Shown: in pieces, positions 1 to 10,671 of the stretch
How positions within the stretch are numbered: the first letter of the stretch is position 1
Layout: each line of letters opens with the position of its first letter
Origin: Roseateles sp.
GTDB taxonomy: Bacteria; Pseudomonadota; Gammaproteobacteria; Burkholderiales; Burkholderiaceae
Length of the DNA stretch: 64,000 bases
Reading direction: 5' to 3'
Assembly: GCA_019232985.1 (NCBI GenBank)
Contig: JAFAMW010000064.1
Coordinates: 1 to 64,000, forward strand
The notes under the pieces: generated by a model
Databases searched by the model: none
Told to the model about the DNA's origin: nothing
The model's input: only the letters and a program-made list of their open reading frames with translations
Made by a program: the position numbers and the translations under genes

Positions 1-8
1 AGCTTTTG

Positions 9-1424
9 ATGGCCAAGACCGTCGCCGATGTGATGAGCCTGGTGAAGGACAACGAAGTCAAGTTCGTTGACTTCCGCTTCACCGATACCCGTGGCAAGGA
101 ACAGCACGTGTCCGTGCCGGTTTCGCATTTCGACGAAGACAAGTTCATTTCGGGTCACGCGTTCGACGGCTCGTCGATCGCCGGCTGGAAGGGCATCGAA
201 GCCTCCGACATGCTGCTGATGCCGGACCCGAACACGGCCAATATCGACCCCTTCTTCGAAGAACCGACGCTGATCCTGACCTGCGACGTGGTCGAGCCCG
301 GCGACGGCAAGGCCTACGAGCGCGACCCGCGCTCGCTCGCGAAGCGCGCCGAGGCCTACCTGAAGAGCAGCGGCCTGGGCGACACCGCGTTCTTCGGTCC
401 CGAGCCCGAGTTCTTCATCTTCGACTCGATCCGCTGGGGCAACGACATGTCCGGCTCCTTCTTCAAGATCGAGTCCGAGGAGGCCGCCTGGAACACCGGC
501 AAGGAATACGAGCACGGCAACAGCGGCTACCGTCCGACCGTCAAGGGCGGCTACTTCCCGACCCCGCCGGTCGACTCGGGCCAGGACCTGCGCTCGGAGA
601 TGTGCCTGATCCTCGAGCAGATGGGCATCCCGGTCGAAGTCCACCACCACGAAGTCGCGAACGCGGGCCAGATGGAAATCGGCACGAAGTTCAGCTCGCT
701 GGTCCAGCGCGCCGACTGGCTGCAGCTGCAGAAGTACGTGATCCAGAACGTCGCCCATGCCTACGGCAAGACCGCGACCTTCATGCCGAAGCCGATCGTC
801 GGCGACAACGGCTCGGGCATGCACGTGCACCAGTCGGTCTGGAAGGACGGCAAGAACCTGTTCGCCGGCGACGGCTACGCGGGCCTCAGCGACTTCGCGC
901 TGTACTACATCGGCGGCATCATCAAGCACGCGCGCGCGCTGAACGCGATCACCAACCCCGGCACGAACAGCTACAAGCGCCTCGTGCCCGGCTTCGAAGC
1001 CCCGGTCAAGCTCGCCTACAGCTCGCGCAACCGCTCGGCCTCGATCCGCATCCCCTACGTCGCGAACCCGAAGGGCCGCCGCATCGAAGCGCGCTTCCCG
1101 GATCCCCTGTGCAACCCCTACCTGGGCTTCTCGGCCATGCTGATGGCCGGTCTCGACGGCGTCGAGAACAAGATCCACCCGGGCGAAGCCGCGACCAAGG
1201 ACCTGTACCACCTGCCGCCCGAGGAAGACGCGAAGATCCCGACCGTCTGCCACAGCCTCGACCAGGCGCTCGACTACCTCGACAAGGACCGCGCGTTCCT
1301 GACCAAGGGCGGCGTGTTCACCGACGCCTATATCGACGCCTACATCGACCTGAAGATGCAGGAAGTCACGCGCTTCCGCATGGCGACCCACCCGGTCGAG
1401 TTCGACATGTACTACACCCTGTAA
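9..1424 (+). CDS. glnA: Glutamine synthetase, type I
   Basis: Makes glutamine from glutamate, ammonia and ATP; it is the cytoplasmic entry point for ammonium and forms a dodecamer. The 471-residue product matches the usual GSI-beta length and is recognisable over its whole length: the FDGSSI segment near the N-terminus, HHHEVA in the active site, NGSGMH in the ATP region, and the adenylylation loop [10 protein letters not shown] with the target tyrosine at about residue 400. That tyrosine implies control by GlnE adenylylation. A TTG lies just before the ATG at 9, but the ATG fits the family start. The upstream promoter lies outside the window. A terminator follows at 1465, and ntrB-ntrC lie downstream on the same strand, the common arrangement in this group. 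Confidence 0.97.
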   Translation: MAKTVADVMSLVKDNEVKFVDFRFTDTRGKEQHVSVPVSHFDEDKFISGHAFDGSSIAGWKGIEASDMLLMPDPNTANIDPFFEEPTLILTCDVVEPGDGKAYERDPRSLAKRAEAYLKSSGLGDTAFFGPEPEFFIFDSIRWGNDMSGSFFKIESEEAAWNTGKEYEHGNSGYRPTVKGGYFPTPPVDSGQDLRSEMCLILEQMGIPVEVHHHEVANAGQMEIGTKFSSLVQRADWLQLQKYVIQNVAHAYGKTATFMPKPIVGDNGSGMHVHQSVWKDGKNLFAGDGYAGLSDFALYYIGGIIKHARALNAITNPGTNSYKRLVPGFEAPVKLAYSSRNRSASIRIPYVANPKGRRIEARFPDPLCNPYLGFSAMLMAGLDGVENKIHPGEAATKDLYHLPPEEDAKIPTVCHSLDQALDYLDKDRAFLTKGGVFTDAYIDAYIDLKMQEVTRFRMATHPVEFDMYYTL

Positions 1425-1464
1425 AGCGTGTCATGGCAACAGGCCACGGCCTGCTGACCTCGGA

Positions 1465-1496
1465 GGGACGGCTGCGGCCGTCCCTTTGTTTTTTCC
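1465..1496 (+). terminator. Rho-independent terminator after glnA
   Basis: A perfect 8-bp stem GGGACGGC/GCCGTCCC with a TGCG loop is followed by TTTGTTTTTT. It lies 41 bases after the glnA stop, so glnA is probably transcribed separately from ntrBC, at least in part. Confidence 0.9.
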
Positions 1497-1523
1497 TTCA
1501 CGCGGATGCGCCACAATCCCGGC

Positions 1524-2018
1524 ATGCTGATGCAACGCTACGCTCTGGCGCTCGGACTGCTCGCGCTCTTGCCCGCGGCCGCCGAGGCCCAGGGAACGGT
1601 CTACCGCTGCCCGGGTCCGCCGGTGCTCTACACCGACGGCCTGAGCGCCAAGGAGGCGCAGGAAAAGGGTTGCCGCACGATCGAGGGCACGCCGATCACG
1701 ATCGTGCAGTCGGCGCGGCCCGCGCGTCCCGGCAGCGGCGCCGACCGGGGCAGCAGCGGTGAAGGCCGCGTCGACCCGAACCAGCAGCGCCAGCGCGACG
1801 ACGACCGTCACCGCGTGCTCCAGGACGAACTCGCCCAGGCCCAGGCGCGCCTCGCCCAGGCCCAGTCCGACTACGACAGCGGCGCGGCCCAGCGCCTCGG
1901 CGACGAGGCGCGCAACTACCAGAAATACCTCGACCGCGTCGCCGACCTCAAGGCCAACGTCACGCGCCAGCAGGCCGACGTCGACGCGATCAAGCGCGAG
2001 ATCGCCAAGCTGCCCTGA
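1524..2018 (+). CDS. Small exported protein, DUF4124-like
   Basis: Product of 164 residues, function unknown. A typical Sec signal peptide (hydrophobic run after MLMQRYALALG, cleavage expected after AEA) is followed by a short segment GTVYRCPGPPVLYTD. This resembles the DUF4124 motif, in which a Val-Tyr-[KR]-Cys strand precedes a YTD strand. The second half is charged and Gln/Ala-rich with heptad-like spacing, probably a coiled coil. The ATG at 1524 was chosen because it begins the signal peptide; an ATG at 1506 would add six unlikely residues and one at 1530 is also possible. A CACAAT -10-like element at 1512 would make the transcript almost leaderless. Genes of this type often sit between glnA and ntrB in Burkholderiales; that remark is from general knowledge. 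Confidence 0.75.
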   Translation: MLMQRYALALGLLALLPAAAEAQGTVYRCPGPPVLYTDGLSAKEAQEKGCRTIEGTPITIVQSARPARPGSGADRGSSGEGRVDPNQQRQRDDDRHRVLQDELAQAQARLAQAQSDYDSGAAQRLGDEARNYQKYLDRVADLKANVTRQQADVDAIKREIAKLP

Positions 2019-2096
2019 GCGCCTCGCGCGCAACCTCTTCTCCCCGCGCGCGGGGCCGCGGCGTGGCCGCCGTGTGCGATTACGAGCCCGACCCGC

Positions 2097-3191
2097 ATGA
2101 CCAGCAGCGACGAAACCCCCGACCCCCAATTCGCCGCGCTCGACTGGCTGAGCACGATGGTCGCCGTCGTGCGCGTCGACGGCGAATGCGTGTTCGCGAA
2201 CGAGGCCTTCGAGAACACCCTGGGCCTGTCGCGCCGCGCGATCCGGCGCAGCAATCTGTTCGACTGGTTCGCCGACGCGCAGCGCCTGCGCGAGACCGTC
2301 GAGGGCGTCGCGCGCAACGCCTACTCGAGCAGCCGCCTCGACGCGCTGTTGCGCTTCGGCGGGCGCTCCCACGATGAGCCGCTCGAGGTCCATGTGCTGG
2401 TCTCGCAGATGGAGCAGCGCGGCGGCGTCGTCGCCGCGGTGCTCGTCGAGCTGATCGAGAACACCCAGGCGACGCGCCAGGACCGCGAGGAGCGCAACCT
2501 CGACCAGGTCCAGGCGACCAAGGAGCTCACGCGCAACCTCGCGCACGAGATCAAGAACCCGCTCGGCGGCATCCGCGGCGCGGCCCAGCTGCTCGCGATG
2601 GAGCTCGACGCGCCCGAGCTCGGCGAGTACACGCAGGTCATCATCCACGAGGTCGACCGCCTGCAGTCGCTCGTCGACCGCCTGCTCGCGCCGCACCGCC
2701 GCGCCGCCGTGATCGGCGACGTCAACGTCCACGAGCTGTGCGAGCGCGTGCGCGCCGTGATCCAGGCCGAGCACCCGCGCGGCCTCGTCGTCGACCGCGA
2801 CTACGACACCTCGCTGCCCGACTTCCGCGGCGACCGCGAGCAACTGATCCAGGCCGTCCTGAACATCGTCCAGAACGCTGCCCAGGCCTGCGCCGCGCGC
2901 ATCGGCGCCGGCGACGCGCGCATCATGCTGCGCACGCGCGTCGCGCGCCAGGTCACGATCGGCAAGCAGCGCTGGCGCCTGGCATTGGAATTGCATGTGG
3001 AGGACAACGGCCCGGGTATCCCGGCCGAGATCCGCGACCGCATCTTCTTCCCGCTCGTGTCGGGACGCGATGGGGGCACGGGCCTCGGACTCACGCTGTC
3101 GCAGTCGATCGTGCAACAACACCAAGGCATGATCGACTGCGACAGCGAGCCCGGCCGGACCAGTTTCCGAATCACCCTGCCTTTGCCCTAG
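2097..3191 (+). CDS. glnL: Nitrogen regulation sensor kinase NtrB
   Basis: Cytoplasmic histidine kinase/phosphatase that controls NtrC according to the nitrogen signal relayed by PII. The 364-residue protein has an N-terminal PAS-like sensor (about 15-130). The dimerisation/phosphoacceptor helix follows, with H150 in NLAHEIKNPLGG. The ATPase domain shows an N-box (N260 in NIVQNAAQA), a G1 box DNGPGI (303-308) and a G2 box GTGLGL (327-332). There is no membrane segment, as expected for NtrB. The stop is followed after 64 bases by ntrC on the same strand, so both are probably cotranscribed. Confidence 0.95.
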   Translation: MTSSDETPDPQFAALDWLSTMVAVVRVDGECVFANEAFENTLGLSRRAIRRSNLFDWFADAQRLRETVEGVARNAYSSSRLDALLRFGGRSHDEPLEVHVLVSQMEQRGGVVAAVLVELIENTQATRQDREERNLDQVQATKELTRNLAHEIKNPLGGIRGAAQLLAMELDAPELGEYTQVIIHEVDRLQSLVDRLLAPHRRAAVIGDVNVHELCERVRAVIQAEHPRGLVVDRDYDTSLPDFRGDREQLIQAVLNIVQNAAQACAARIGAGDARIMLRTRVARQVTIGKQRWRLALELHVEDNGPGIPAEIRDRIFFPLVSGRDGGTGLGLTLSQSIVQQHQGMIDCDSEPGRTSFRITLPLP

Positions 3192-3255
3192 CGGGAACCG
3201 GCCCTGCCGCTCACAAGGTGGCGGCGCCAGCGCTGCGTCAAAGGGGAGCCCCTGA

Positions 3256-4724
<1,469 letters not shown>

Positions 4725-4728
<4 letters not shown>

Positions 4729-5684
4729 GGTCGTTTGTCGAGCCAGATGCCCAGCCCCTGGGCGTTGAGCTCGATGTCGAGCGCGAGCAGGCGCAGCTGC
4801 TGTTCGGGCGCGAGCTCGCAGCCATGCGCGTGCAGGCCCTCGAGGTAGAGCCATTGCAGGCCGGCCTTGAGGCGCTCGTGGCGGTTCGCGACCTCGCGCA
4901 GCATCAGCGCGAGCTCGACCATCTGGTCGATCTGCGCATGCAGCAGCGCGCCGAGCCGCGCCGCGTCGCCGACGCGGTGGTAATGCGTGAGGTACATCGA
5001 TTCGGGCGCGTAGCTGAGCAGGCGCGCGATCGACGCCTGCAGCGCCTCGGGCTCGAACTGCACCGGCGTGCTCGTCGGCAGGATCCAGGGCCCGGCCGCG
5101 CCGTCGAACTCGCGGTAGGACAGGCCGAAGGTGTCGCCGCTGAACCAGCCGCGGCTGCGCGCGTCCCAGATGCAATGGTGGTGGCGCGCGTGGCCCGGCG
5201 TGTCGAGCAGCAGCAGCTCGCGGCCGGCGAGGCGGATCACCTGGCCGTCGAAGCTCGGCGCGCCGCGCTCGGCCGGCACGGGCACGAGCCGGCCGTAGGC
5301 GCGCCGCATCTCGGCGTCGCCGTAGACCGAGCGCGCGCTCATGTACAGCACCTTCGGGTCGATCATGTGGCGCAGGCCGCGCGGGTGGCACAGCAGGCGT
5401 GCGTTCGGCAGCGACTGCATCAGCAGGCCGACGCCGCCGGCGTGGTCGAGGTGGACATGGGTCGGGATCACCCAGTCGACGGCCTCCGGCTCGAGGCCTA
5501 CCGCATCGAGCGCCGCGAGCAGGCGCGGCACGCTGAAGTTCGTGCCCGTGTCGATAAACGCCGCGCGATCGTCCTCGACGAGCAGGTAGGCGGCGTCGAA
5601 ATGCTCGCGCGTGAAGCCGGTGTCGACCGCGTAGACGCCGTGGCCGAGCGCCGTCACGAAATCGGGCAGCTGCAATGTCTCCAT
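4725..5684 (-). CDS. Metallo-beta-lactamase-fold hydrolase
   Basis: Zinc-type hydrolase of 319 residues; the substrate cannot be read from the sequence. The fold signature is complete. [10 protein letters not shown] carries H76, H78, D80 and H81. [10 protein letters not shown] segment supplies the next histidine, SGDTFG the bridging aspartate, and THYH a C-terminal histidine. The C-terminal third beyond the catalytic core is alpha-helical. Homologues are usually annotated only as MBL-fold proteins. The start METLQLPDF at 5684 was preferred to longer in-frame starts because the upstream stretch overlaps def antisense and is low-complexity. The gene is divergent from def with only 34 bases between them. 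Confidence 0.85.
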
Positions 5685-5718
5685 AATGGCCGGCAGATTA
5701 GCCGATTCCTCCGCCCCG

Positions 5719-6252
5719 ATGACTGTCCGCGAAATTCTCAAGATGGGCGACGCGCGCCTGCTGCGCGTCGCCCAGCCCGTCGAAGCCTTCGGCACGCTCG
5801 AGCTGCGCGAGCTCGTCGCCGACATGTTCGAGACCATGGCCGCGGCCCGCGGCGCGGGCCTCGCGGCGCCGCAGATCGGCGTCGACCTGCGCGTCGTGAT
5901 CTTCGGCTTCGAGCGCAACGAGCGCTACCCGCAGGCCGGGGCCGTGCCGCAGACCGTGCTCGTGAACCCGCGCATCGAGGTGCTCGACGCGGCGCTGGAG
6001 GAGGGCTGGGAGGGCTGCCTGTCGGTGCCCGGCCTGCGCGGCATGGTGCCGCGCCACGCGCGCATCCGCTACGGCGGCTTCGACCTCGACGGCCGCGCGA
6101 TCGAGCGCGAGGCCGAGGGCTTTCACGCGCGCGTCGTCCAGCATGAATGCGACCACCTCGACGGCCTGCTGTACCCGATGCGCGTACGCGACTTCGGCCG
6201 CTTCGGCTTCACCTCGGTGCTGTTCCCGGGCCTCGACGTTCAAGACGACTGA
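5719..6252 (+). CDS. def: Peptide deformylase
   Basis: Removes the formyl group from the N-terminal methionine of new proteins. The 177 residues contain all three signature boxes: [10 protein letters not shown] (45-54), EGCLSVP with metal ligand C100, and HECDH with ligands H142 and H146 and catalytic E143. The gene stands apart from fmt/sun, the more common neighbours of def, so it may be a second deformylase. The ATG at 5719 gives the canonical N-terminus [17 protein letters not shown] sequence inside the 34-base divergent gap may serve as its -10 element. Confidence 0.95.
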   Translation: MTVREILKMGDARLLRVAQPVEAFGTLELRELVADMFETMAAARGAGLAAPQIGVDLRVVIFGFERNERYPQAGAVPQTVLVNPRIEVLDAALEEGWEGCLSVPGLRGMVPRHARIRYGGFDLDGRAIEREAEGFHARVVQHECDHLDGLLYPMRVRDFGRFGFTSVLFPGLDVQDD

Positions 6253-6356
6253 CGGCCCGATTTCCATGTCCTGACTGAAACGCTTTGTAAGCCGTCGACG
6301 CGCGCGTCGGCGGCCGGCCCGCGGTCCGCGTTGGATCGGGGCATCCGGAGACCCGC

Positions 6357-8120
6357 ATGACGACCGCCGCGAAACCCGCATCCACCAGCCGCGCCGCCTG
6401 GCGCCGGCTGGCCTTCGGCCTGCTGATCGCCCTGGCCGGCACGGCCCAGGCCCAGCCGCAATCCGAGCCCGGCGTGCCCGGCGACCCGCCCGCGCGGGTC
6501 GCGCGCGTCGCCAACGTCGTCGGCACGGCCTGGGTCTACGACGAGGAGGCGCATGAATGGGTCCAGCTGCTGCGCAACCAGACCGTCGCACAGGGCGACC
6601 ATGTGCGCACCGACGACGCCTCGCGGCTCGTGCTGCGCATCGGCCCGACCAGCGTCTACGTCGATTCGCGCGCCGAGTTCGGCCTGCCGCGCCTCGACGA
6701 GGGCGCGATCAGCGTCGAGCTCACGCGCGGCGACCTCGGCGTGCGCCTGCGCGCGGGCGTCGACGTCGGCGACCTGCGCGTGATCACCCAGCAGGGCCAG
6801 GCCGTGCCCGAGCGCGACGGCCTGTACCGCGTCGCCCAGCTCGACCGCGGCGCGCTGCTGCGCACCCAGCGCGGCCGGCTGCGCTTCGAGTCCTACCGCG
6901 ATTCGGGCCCGAGCTGGGTCGAGGCCGGCGAGCAGCTCGAGGTCTGGTGGGCCGCGGGCGGCCAGCGCGCCGAGCGCCAGCCGCTCGCAAACGACGGCTT
7001 CGGCGCCTTCGTCTACGACCAGTCGCGCCAGGAGGGCGACCTCGAGAGCACGGGCTTCGCCCAGGGCTATGTGTCGCCCGAGATGACCGGCGCCGAAGAT
7101 CTCGACCGCTACGGCGCCTGGGACCAGAGCCCCGACTACGGCCCGGTCTGGGTGCCGGCCGTCGTCGCCGTCGACTGGGCGCCGTACCGCTACGGCCATT
7201 GGGTCTGGACGCGCCTGTGGGGCTGGACCTGGGTCGACGACGCGCCCTGGGGCTTCGCGCCGTTCCACTACGGCCGCTGGGTCGAATGGCATGGCCGCTG
7301 GTGCTGGGCCCCGGGCACCTATGTGCGCCACCCGGTCTACGCGCCCGCGCTGGTCGCCTGGGGCGGTGGCCCGAGCGTCGGCGTCAGCGTGAGCGTCGGC
7401 CTGAGCTTCGACCGCGGCCGCCCGCCGCCGCGCACCGGTTGGGTGCCTCTTGCACCGCGCCAGGCCTTCGTGCCGAGCTACCGCCACAGCGACGTCTACG
7501 TCGAGCGCGTCAACGTCGGCGCGGCGCCGGCGAACCGCGGCGGCAACAATCCGCGCGCCGGCATGGGCCAGCCGATGATGGGGCCGCAGCCGGCGGCGAA
7601 CAACCCGAACTTCGCGCGTCCGCAGCAGCCGCAGCAGCAGCAGCAGCAGCAGCAGCGCGACGATCGCTGGAACGCGGGCCGCGACCCGCGCCGCGACGAC
7701 GCGGCCTTCGGCGGCCGTCCGCAACAACAACCACAGCCGCAGCAGCAGCAGCCGATGCCTGCGCGCCAAGACCCTCGTCCGGACCCGCAGCGTCAGCAAG
7801 AGCAGCTGCAGCGGCAACAGCAAGAGCAGCAGCGCCAGGACGAATGGGCCGCGCGCCGCCAGGAGCAGATCCAGCAGCAGCAACAGCAGGAGCAGCAGGC
7901 GCAGCGCCAGCAGCAGGCCGAGCGCGAGGCCTGGCGCGATCGGCCGCAGGCGCAGCCTGCCCAGCCGCCGCAGTTCCAGTCGCAGGCCCAGCCTGCGCGC
8001 CAGCAGCCACAGGCCCAGCCGCAGCAACAGCCTCAGCAGGCGCAGCAGAACCGCGGCTCGCAGCAGCAGCGCGACGACGATCGCCGCCACGACGACCGCA
8101 AGAAAGAGAACGATCGCTGA
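6357..8120 (+). CDS. Exported DUF6600/FecR-like protein with poly-Gln tail
   Basis: Product of 587 residues, role unknown. A signal peptide ends near AQAQ. A FecR-like beta domain follows (about 45-200, starting RVARVANVVGTAWVY), then a Trp/Tyr-rich segment (about 255-320, with repeats of the type YGHWVWT and FHYGRWVEW) typical of DUF6600. The last 180 residues are almost entirely Gln, Arg and Pro, with an uninterrupted run of CAG codons near 7630-7655. Such proteins are predicted to be periplasmic or envelope-associated. The ATG at 6357 begins the signal peptide. The 104 bases after def show no clear terminator. The gene converges with tesA. Confidence 0.8.
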   Translation: MTTAAKPASTSRAAWRRLAFGLLIALAGTAQAQPQSEPGVPGDPPARVARVANVVGTAWVYDEEAHEWVQLLRNQTVAQGDHVRTDDASRLVLRIGPTSVYVDSRAEFGLPRLDEGAISVELTRGDLGVRLRAGVDVGDLRVITQQGQAVPERDGLYRVAQLDRGALLRTQRGRLRFESYRDSGPSWVEAGEQLEVWWAAGGQRAERQPLANDGFGAFVYDQSRQEGDLESTGFAQGYVSPEMTGAEDLDRYGAWDQSPDYGPVWVPAVVAVDWAPYRYGHWVWTRLWGWTWVDDAPWGFAPFHYGRWVEWHGRWCWAPGTYVRHPVYAPALVAWGGGPSVGVSVSVGLSFDRGRPPPRTGWVPLAPRQAFVPSYRHSDVYVERVNVGAAPANRGGNNPRAGMGQPMMGPQPAANNPNFARPQQPQQQQQQQQRDDRWNAGRDPRRDDAAFGGRPQQQPQPQQQQPMPARQDPRPDPQRQQEQLQRQQQEQQRQDEWAARRQEQIQQQQQQEQQAQRQQQAEREAWRDRPQAQPAQPPQFQSQAQPARQQPQAQPQQQPQQAQQNRGSQQQRDDDRRHDDRKKENDR

Positions 8121-8163
8121 CCAGCGGAGTTAGCGCCGCCAGCGGCGCAAAACGATCGCTGAC
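8109..8163. repeat. 13-bp direct repeat around a small hairpin
   Basis: AACGATCGCTGAC occurs at 8109-8121, covering the stop of the DUF6600-like gene, and again at 8151-8163, touching the tesA stop. Between the copies lies a hairpin GCGCCGC/GCGGCGC. The layout suggests a local 42-bp duplication; the hairpin may act as a weak terminator for the convergent genes. Confidence 0.6.
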
Positions 8164-8804
8164 TACAGCAAGGGCTTGAGCACGGCCCAGACGTTGCCGA
8201 GCATGATCGGATGGGCGCGCGCGATCGGGTGGATGCGGTCGGCCTGGAACCAGTCGTCGGCGTCGGGCCGGTCCGCGACACCCTCGAGCAGGAAGGGCAC
8301 GAGCGCGCAACGGTGACTGCGCGCGAGCTCCGCGTACATCGCCGTGAACGCGCCGACGTAGCGCGCCCCGAAGTTCGGCGGCACCTGCATGCCGACGAGC
8401 ACGACCTTCGCGCCGGCCTGCTGCGCGGCCTCGACCATCGCGACGAGGTTGGCGCGCGAGGCCTCGAGCGGCAGGCCGCGCAGCATGTCGTTGCCGCCGA
8501 GCGCGATCACGACGATCGCCGGCCGCGGGCTCGCCGCGAGCAGGGCAGGAAGGCGCGCACGGCCGCCGGCCGTCGTGTCGCCGCTGATGCTTGCGTTGAG
8601 CGCCTTCCAGCCGGGCTTCTCGGCCGCGAGCTTCGCGCCGAGCAGCGCGACCCAGCCCTGGCCGCGCGCGAGCCCGTACTCGGCCGACAGGCTGTCGCCG
8701 ACGACGACGATGCGTCGCGCCGGCGCCGCGTCCGCGCGCGTCGCCAGGCCGAGCAGCCCGAGCAGGCTAAAGTGGCGCAACGCCTGACGCCGTCCTGAAT
8801 CCAT
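8163..8804 (-). CDS. tesA: GDSL-type esterase/lysophospholipase, TesA-like
   Basis: Exported SGNH hydrolase that cleaves acyl-CoA thioesters, lysophospholipids or arylesters. The 213 residues begin with a signal peptide (GRRQALRHFSLLGLLGL) that could be read as a Tat signal because of the double arginine. The SGNH blocks are all present: GDSLS with nucleophile S38, the Gly block, GGND, and a C-terminal D-x-x-H in ADRIHP. The ATG at 8804 overlaps the ATG of the divergent ATPase gene (CATG). The same divergent tesA/ybbA pair occurs in E. coli, which supports both identifications. Confidence 0.88.
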   Translation of the reverse strand: MDSGRRQALRHFSLLGLLGLATRADAAPARRIVVVGDSLSAEYGLARGQGWVALLGAKLAAEKPGWKALNASISGDTTAGGRARLPALLAASPRPAIVVIALGGNDMLRGLPLEASRANLVAMVEAAQQAGAKVVLVGMQVPPNFGARYVGAFTAMYAELARSHRCALVPFLLEGVADRPDADDWFQADRIHPIARAHPIMLGNVWAVLKPLL

Positions 8805-9486
8805 GCTGTCCTCTTCCAATTCCCTGATCGAAGTCGATGCCGTCACCAAGACCGTTGCCGATGCCGGCGGCGCGCTGACGATTCTCCACGAGCTCTCGTT
8901 CGCGCTCGCCGCGCGCGAGTCGGTCGCGATCGTCGGCGCGTCGGGCTCGGGCAAGAGCACGCTGCTGACGATACTCGCGGGCCTGGACCGGCCGAGCAGC
9001 GGCACCGTGCGGCTGCGCGGCCAGGACCTGTTCGCGCTCGACGAGGACGCGCGCGCGGCCGTGCGCGGCGCCGAGATCGGCTTCGTGTTCCAGAGCTTCC
9101 AGCTGCTGCCCAACCTCACGGCGCTCGAGAACGTGATGCTGCCGCTCGAGCTGCGCGGCGAGCCGCGCGCGCGCGAACTCGCACGCGCGATGCTCGCGCG
9201 CGTCGGCCTCGGCGAGCGGCTCGGCCATTACCCGCGCGTGCTGTCGGGCGGCGAGCAGCAGCGCGTCGCCCTCGCGCGCGCGTTCGTGCTGCAGCCCGCG
9301 CTGCTGCTCGCCGACGAGCCGACCGGCAGCCTCGACTTCGCGACCGGCGCGCAGATCATGGCGCTGATGTTCGAGCTCAACCGCGAGGCCGGCACGACGC
9401 TCGTGCTCGTGACCCACGATGTGCAGATCGCGCAGCGCTGCGAGCGCCAGCTCAGGATCGAAGCGGGGCGGCTCGCCGCCCCATAA
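8803..9486 (+). CDS. ybbA: ABC transporter ATP-binding protein, YbbA/LolD type
   Basis: ATPase subunit of a MacB/LolD-family ABC system acting on lipids, lipoproteins or small molecules at the inner membrane. The 227 residues show Walker A GASGSGKST (46-54), the signature LSGGEQQR, Walker B LLLADEPTGSLD and the H-loop THD. In E. coli the cognate permease gene ybbP follows directly. Here the ATPase gene ends inside a terminator and no permease gene is in the window. Start ATG 8803 shares bases with the tesA start, so each promoter must lie inside the other gene. Confidence is high for the family, lower for the YbbA name. Confidence 0.85.
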   Translation: MLSSSNSLIEVDAVTKTVADAGGALTILHELSFALAARESVAIVGASGSGKSTLLTILAGLDRPSSGTVRLRGQDLFALDEDARAAVRGAEIGFVFQSFQLLPNLTALENVMLPLELRGEPRARELARAMLARVGLGERLGHYPRVLSGGEQQRVALARAFVLQPALLLADEPTGSLDFATGAQIMALMFELNREAGTTLVLVTHDVQIAQRCERQLRIEAGRLAAP

Positions 9487-9509
9487 AGAAAGCCCGCCGG
9501 GTGGCGGGC
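9482..9509 (-). terminator. Terminator shared by the ATPase and PPIase genes
   Basis: A 7-bp stem GCCCGCC/GGCGGGC with a 4-base loop. On the minus strand it is followed by TTTCTTTAT, so it best fits the end of the PPIase transcript. The plus-strand side has a poorer T tract but immediately follows the ATPase stop. Confidence 0.75.
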
Positions 9510-9531
9510 TCTGTTGCACCGTTCGGGCAGC

Positions 9532-10323
9532 TCAGTGGCTGTCGCTGAACTTGTAGTCGGTCTTCGCGGTCTTGCGCAGGGACTCTTCGTAGTCGGTGAT
9601 TTTCTGCTGGCCGAGGCGTTGCTTGACCTGCTCCTTGACGGCGTCGAAGGCGGGGAAGGTCGCGGCGCGCGTGTCCTCGAGCATGATCACATGCCAGCCG
9701 AACTTGGTCTGCACCGGTTCGTCGGTCATCTGGCCCTTTTGCAGCTTGGCGAGCGCCGCGGTGAACTCGGGCACGTAGCTGTTGCCGTTGGCCCAGTCGA
9801 GCTCGCCGCCCTGCGCGGCCGAGCCCGGGTCCTTCGATTCCTTGCTCGCGATGTCCTCGAACTTCGCGCCGCCCTTGATCTTGGCGATGATGGCCTTGGC
9901 CGCGTCCTCGTTGTCGACAAGGATGTGGCGCGCCTTGTACTCGGTGCCGCCGCTGGCCGCCTTGACGCGGTCGTACTCGGCCTGCGCCTCGGCGTCGGTG
10001 ACCGGGTTCTTCTTCTGGTAGTCGGCCATCAGCGCGCGAATCAGCAGCGTCTGGCGCGCGAGTTCCATCTGGGCCTTGAAGTCGGCCGTCTGCGGGATGC
10101 CGTGCTTCTCGGCTTCCTGCATGAAGATCGCGCGCATCACGACCTCGTCCTTGACGCGGGCCTCGAGCTCGGGCGAGTCGGCCTGGCCGCTCTTCTTGAT
10201 CTGGTCGAGCAGCAGGTCGTAGCCTGCCTTGGGCACGGGCTTGCCGTTGACGGTGGTGATGTTCTGCGCGCCGGCGGTGGCACAGAAGGCCGCGATGGCC
10301 GCGGCGAGCACAAGCTTCTTCAT
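9532..10323 (-). CDS. Periplasmic parvulin-type peptidyl-prolyl isomerase
   Basis: Folding helper of 263 residues. The signal peptide MKKLVLAAAIAAFCATAGA is followed by an alpha-helical N-terminal SurA/PrsA-like chaperone segment. The parvulin domain (about 127-220) begins YKARHILV and contains GGELDW and the closing FGWHVIMLE. A C-terminal helical segment follows. The layout resembles the Par27/PrsA-like chaperones of Burkholderiales that help outer-membrane proteins. It is the last gene of a probable minus-strand run msrB-yciB-bolA-PPIase and ends in the terminator at 9482-9509. Confidence 0.9.
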   Translation of the reverse strand: MKKLVLAAAIAAFCATAGAQNITTVNGKPVPKAGYDLLLDQIKKSGQADSPELEARVKDEVVMRAIFMQEAEKHGIPQTADFKAQMELARQTLLIRALMADYQKKNPVTDAEAQAEYDRVKAASGGTEYKARHILVDNEDAAKAIIAKIKGGAKFEDIASKESKDPGSAAQGGELDWANGNSYVPEFTAALAKLQKGQMTDEPVQTKFGWHVIMLEDTRAATFPAFDAVKEQVKQRLGQQKITDYEESLRKTAKTDYKFSDSH

Positions 10324-10401
10324 GGGGATTGGGTGGGCAAGCGGGTAAAAAAATGGCGCCGAATCGGCGCGTGACGGTACTGCCTGGTGCCTTGATCCGG
10401 C

Positions 10402-10671
10402 TCAGTCTTCACCCGGGGCCCGCGCGTCGATCGCGAGGGCGTGGATGCCGGACTGCATCAGATCGGCGAGCGCATGATATACGAGGCGGTGTCGAGCCAC
10501 CCTGTGAAGGCCTGTAAATCGCGCCGCGACGATTCTTGCGGTGTAATGGCCGCCTTCGCGCGCGCCGGCATGGCCCGCGTGGGCCGCGCTGTCGTCGGTC
10601 ACGGCGAGCTCGGTCGGCTCGAGCGCCGCGCGCAGGCGTGCCTCGATCAGGGCCGCGCGTTCACCGCTCAT
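10402..10671 (-). CDS. bolA: BolA family protein
   Basis: Small protein of 89 residues; the family works with monothiol glutaredoxins in iron-sulfur handling and can affect morphology. The fold signature is seen as GGHYTARIVAARF in the middle and HRLVYHALADLM near the end, matching the conserved H-R-x-V-Y-x-A-L motif. Its start overlaps the end of yciB by 11 bases, so the two are probably translated in a coupled way. The yciB-bolA-PPIase order is common in Burkholderiales, which supports the call. Confidence 0.92.
   Translation of the reverse strand: MSGERAALIEARLRAALEPTELAVTDDSAAHAGHAGAREGGHYTARIVAARFTGLHRVARHRLVYHALADLMQSGIHALAIDARAPGED

Noticed and set aside
5685..5918. Longer N-terminus for the metallo-beta-lactamase-fold protein
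   Set aside because: The extra 78 residues are antisense to def and low-complexity.
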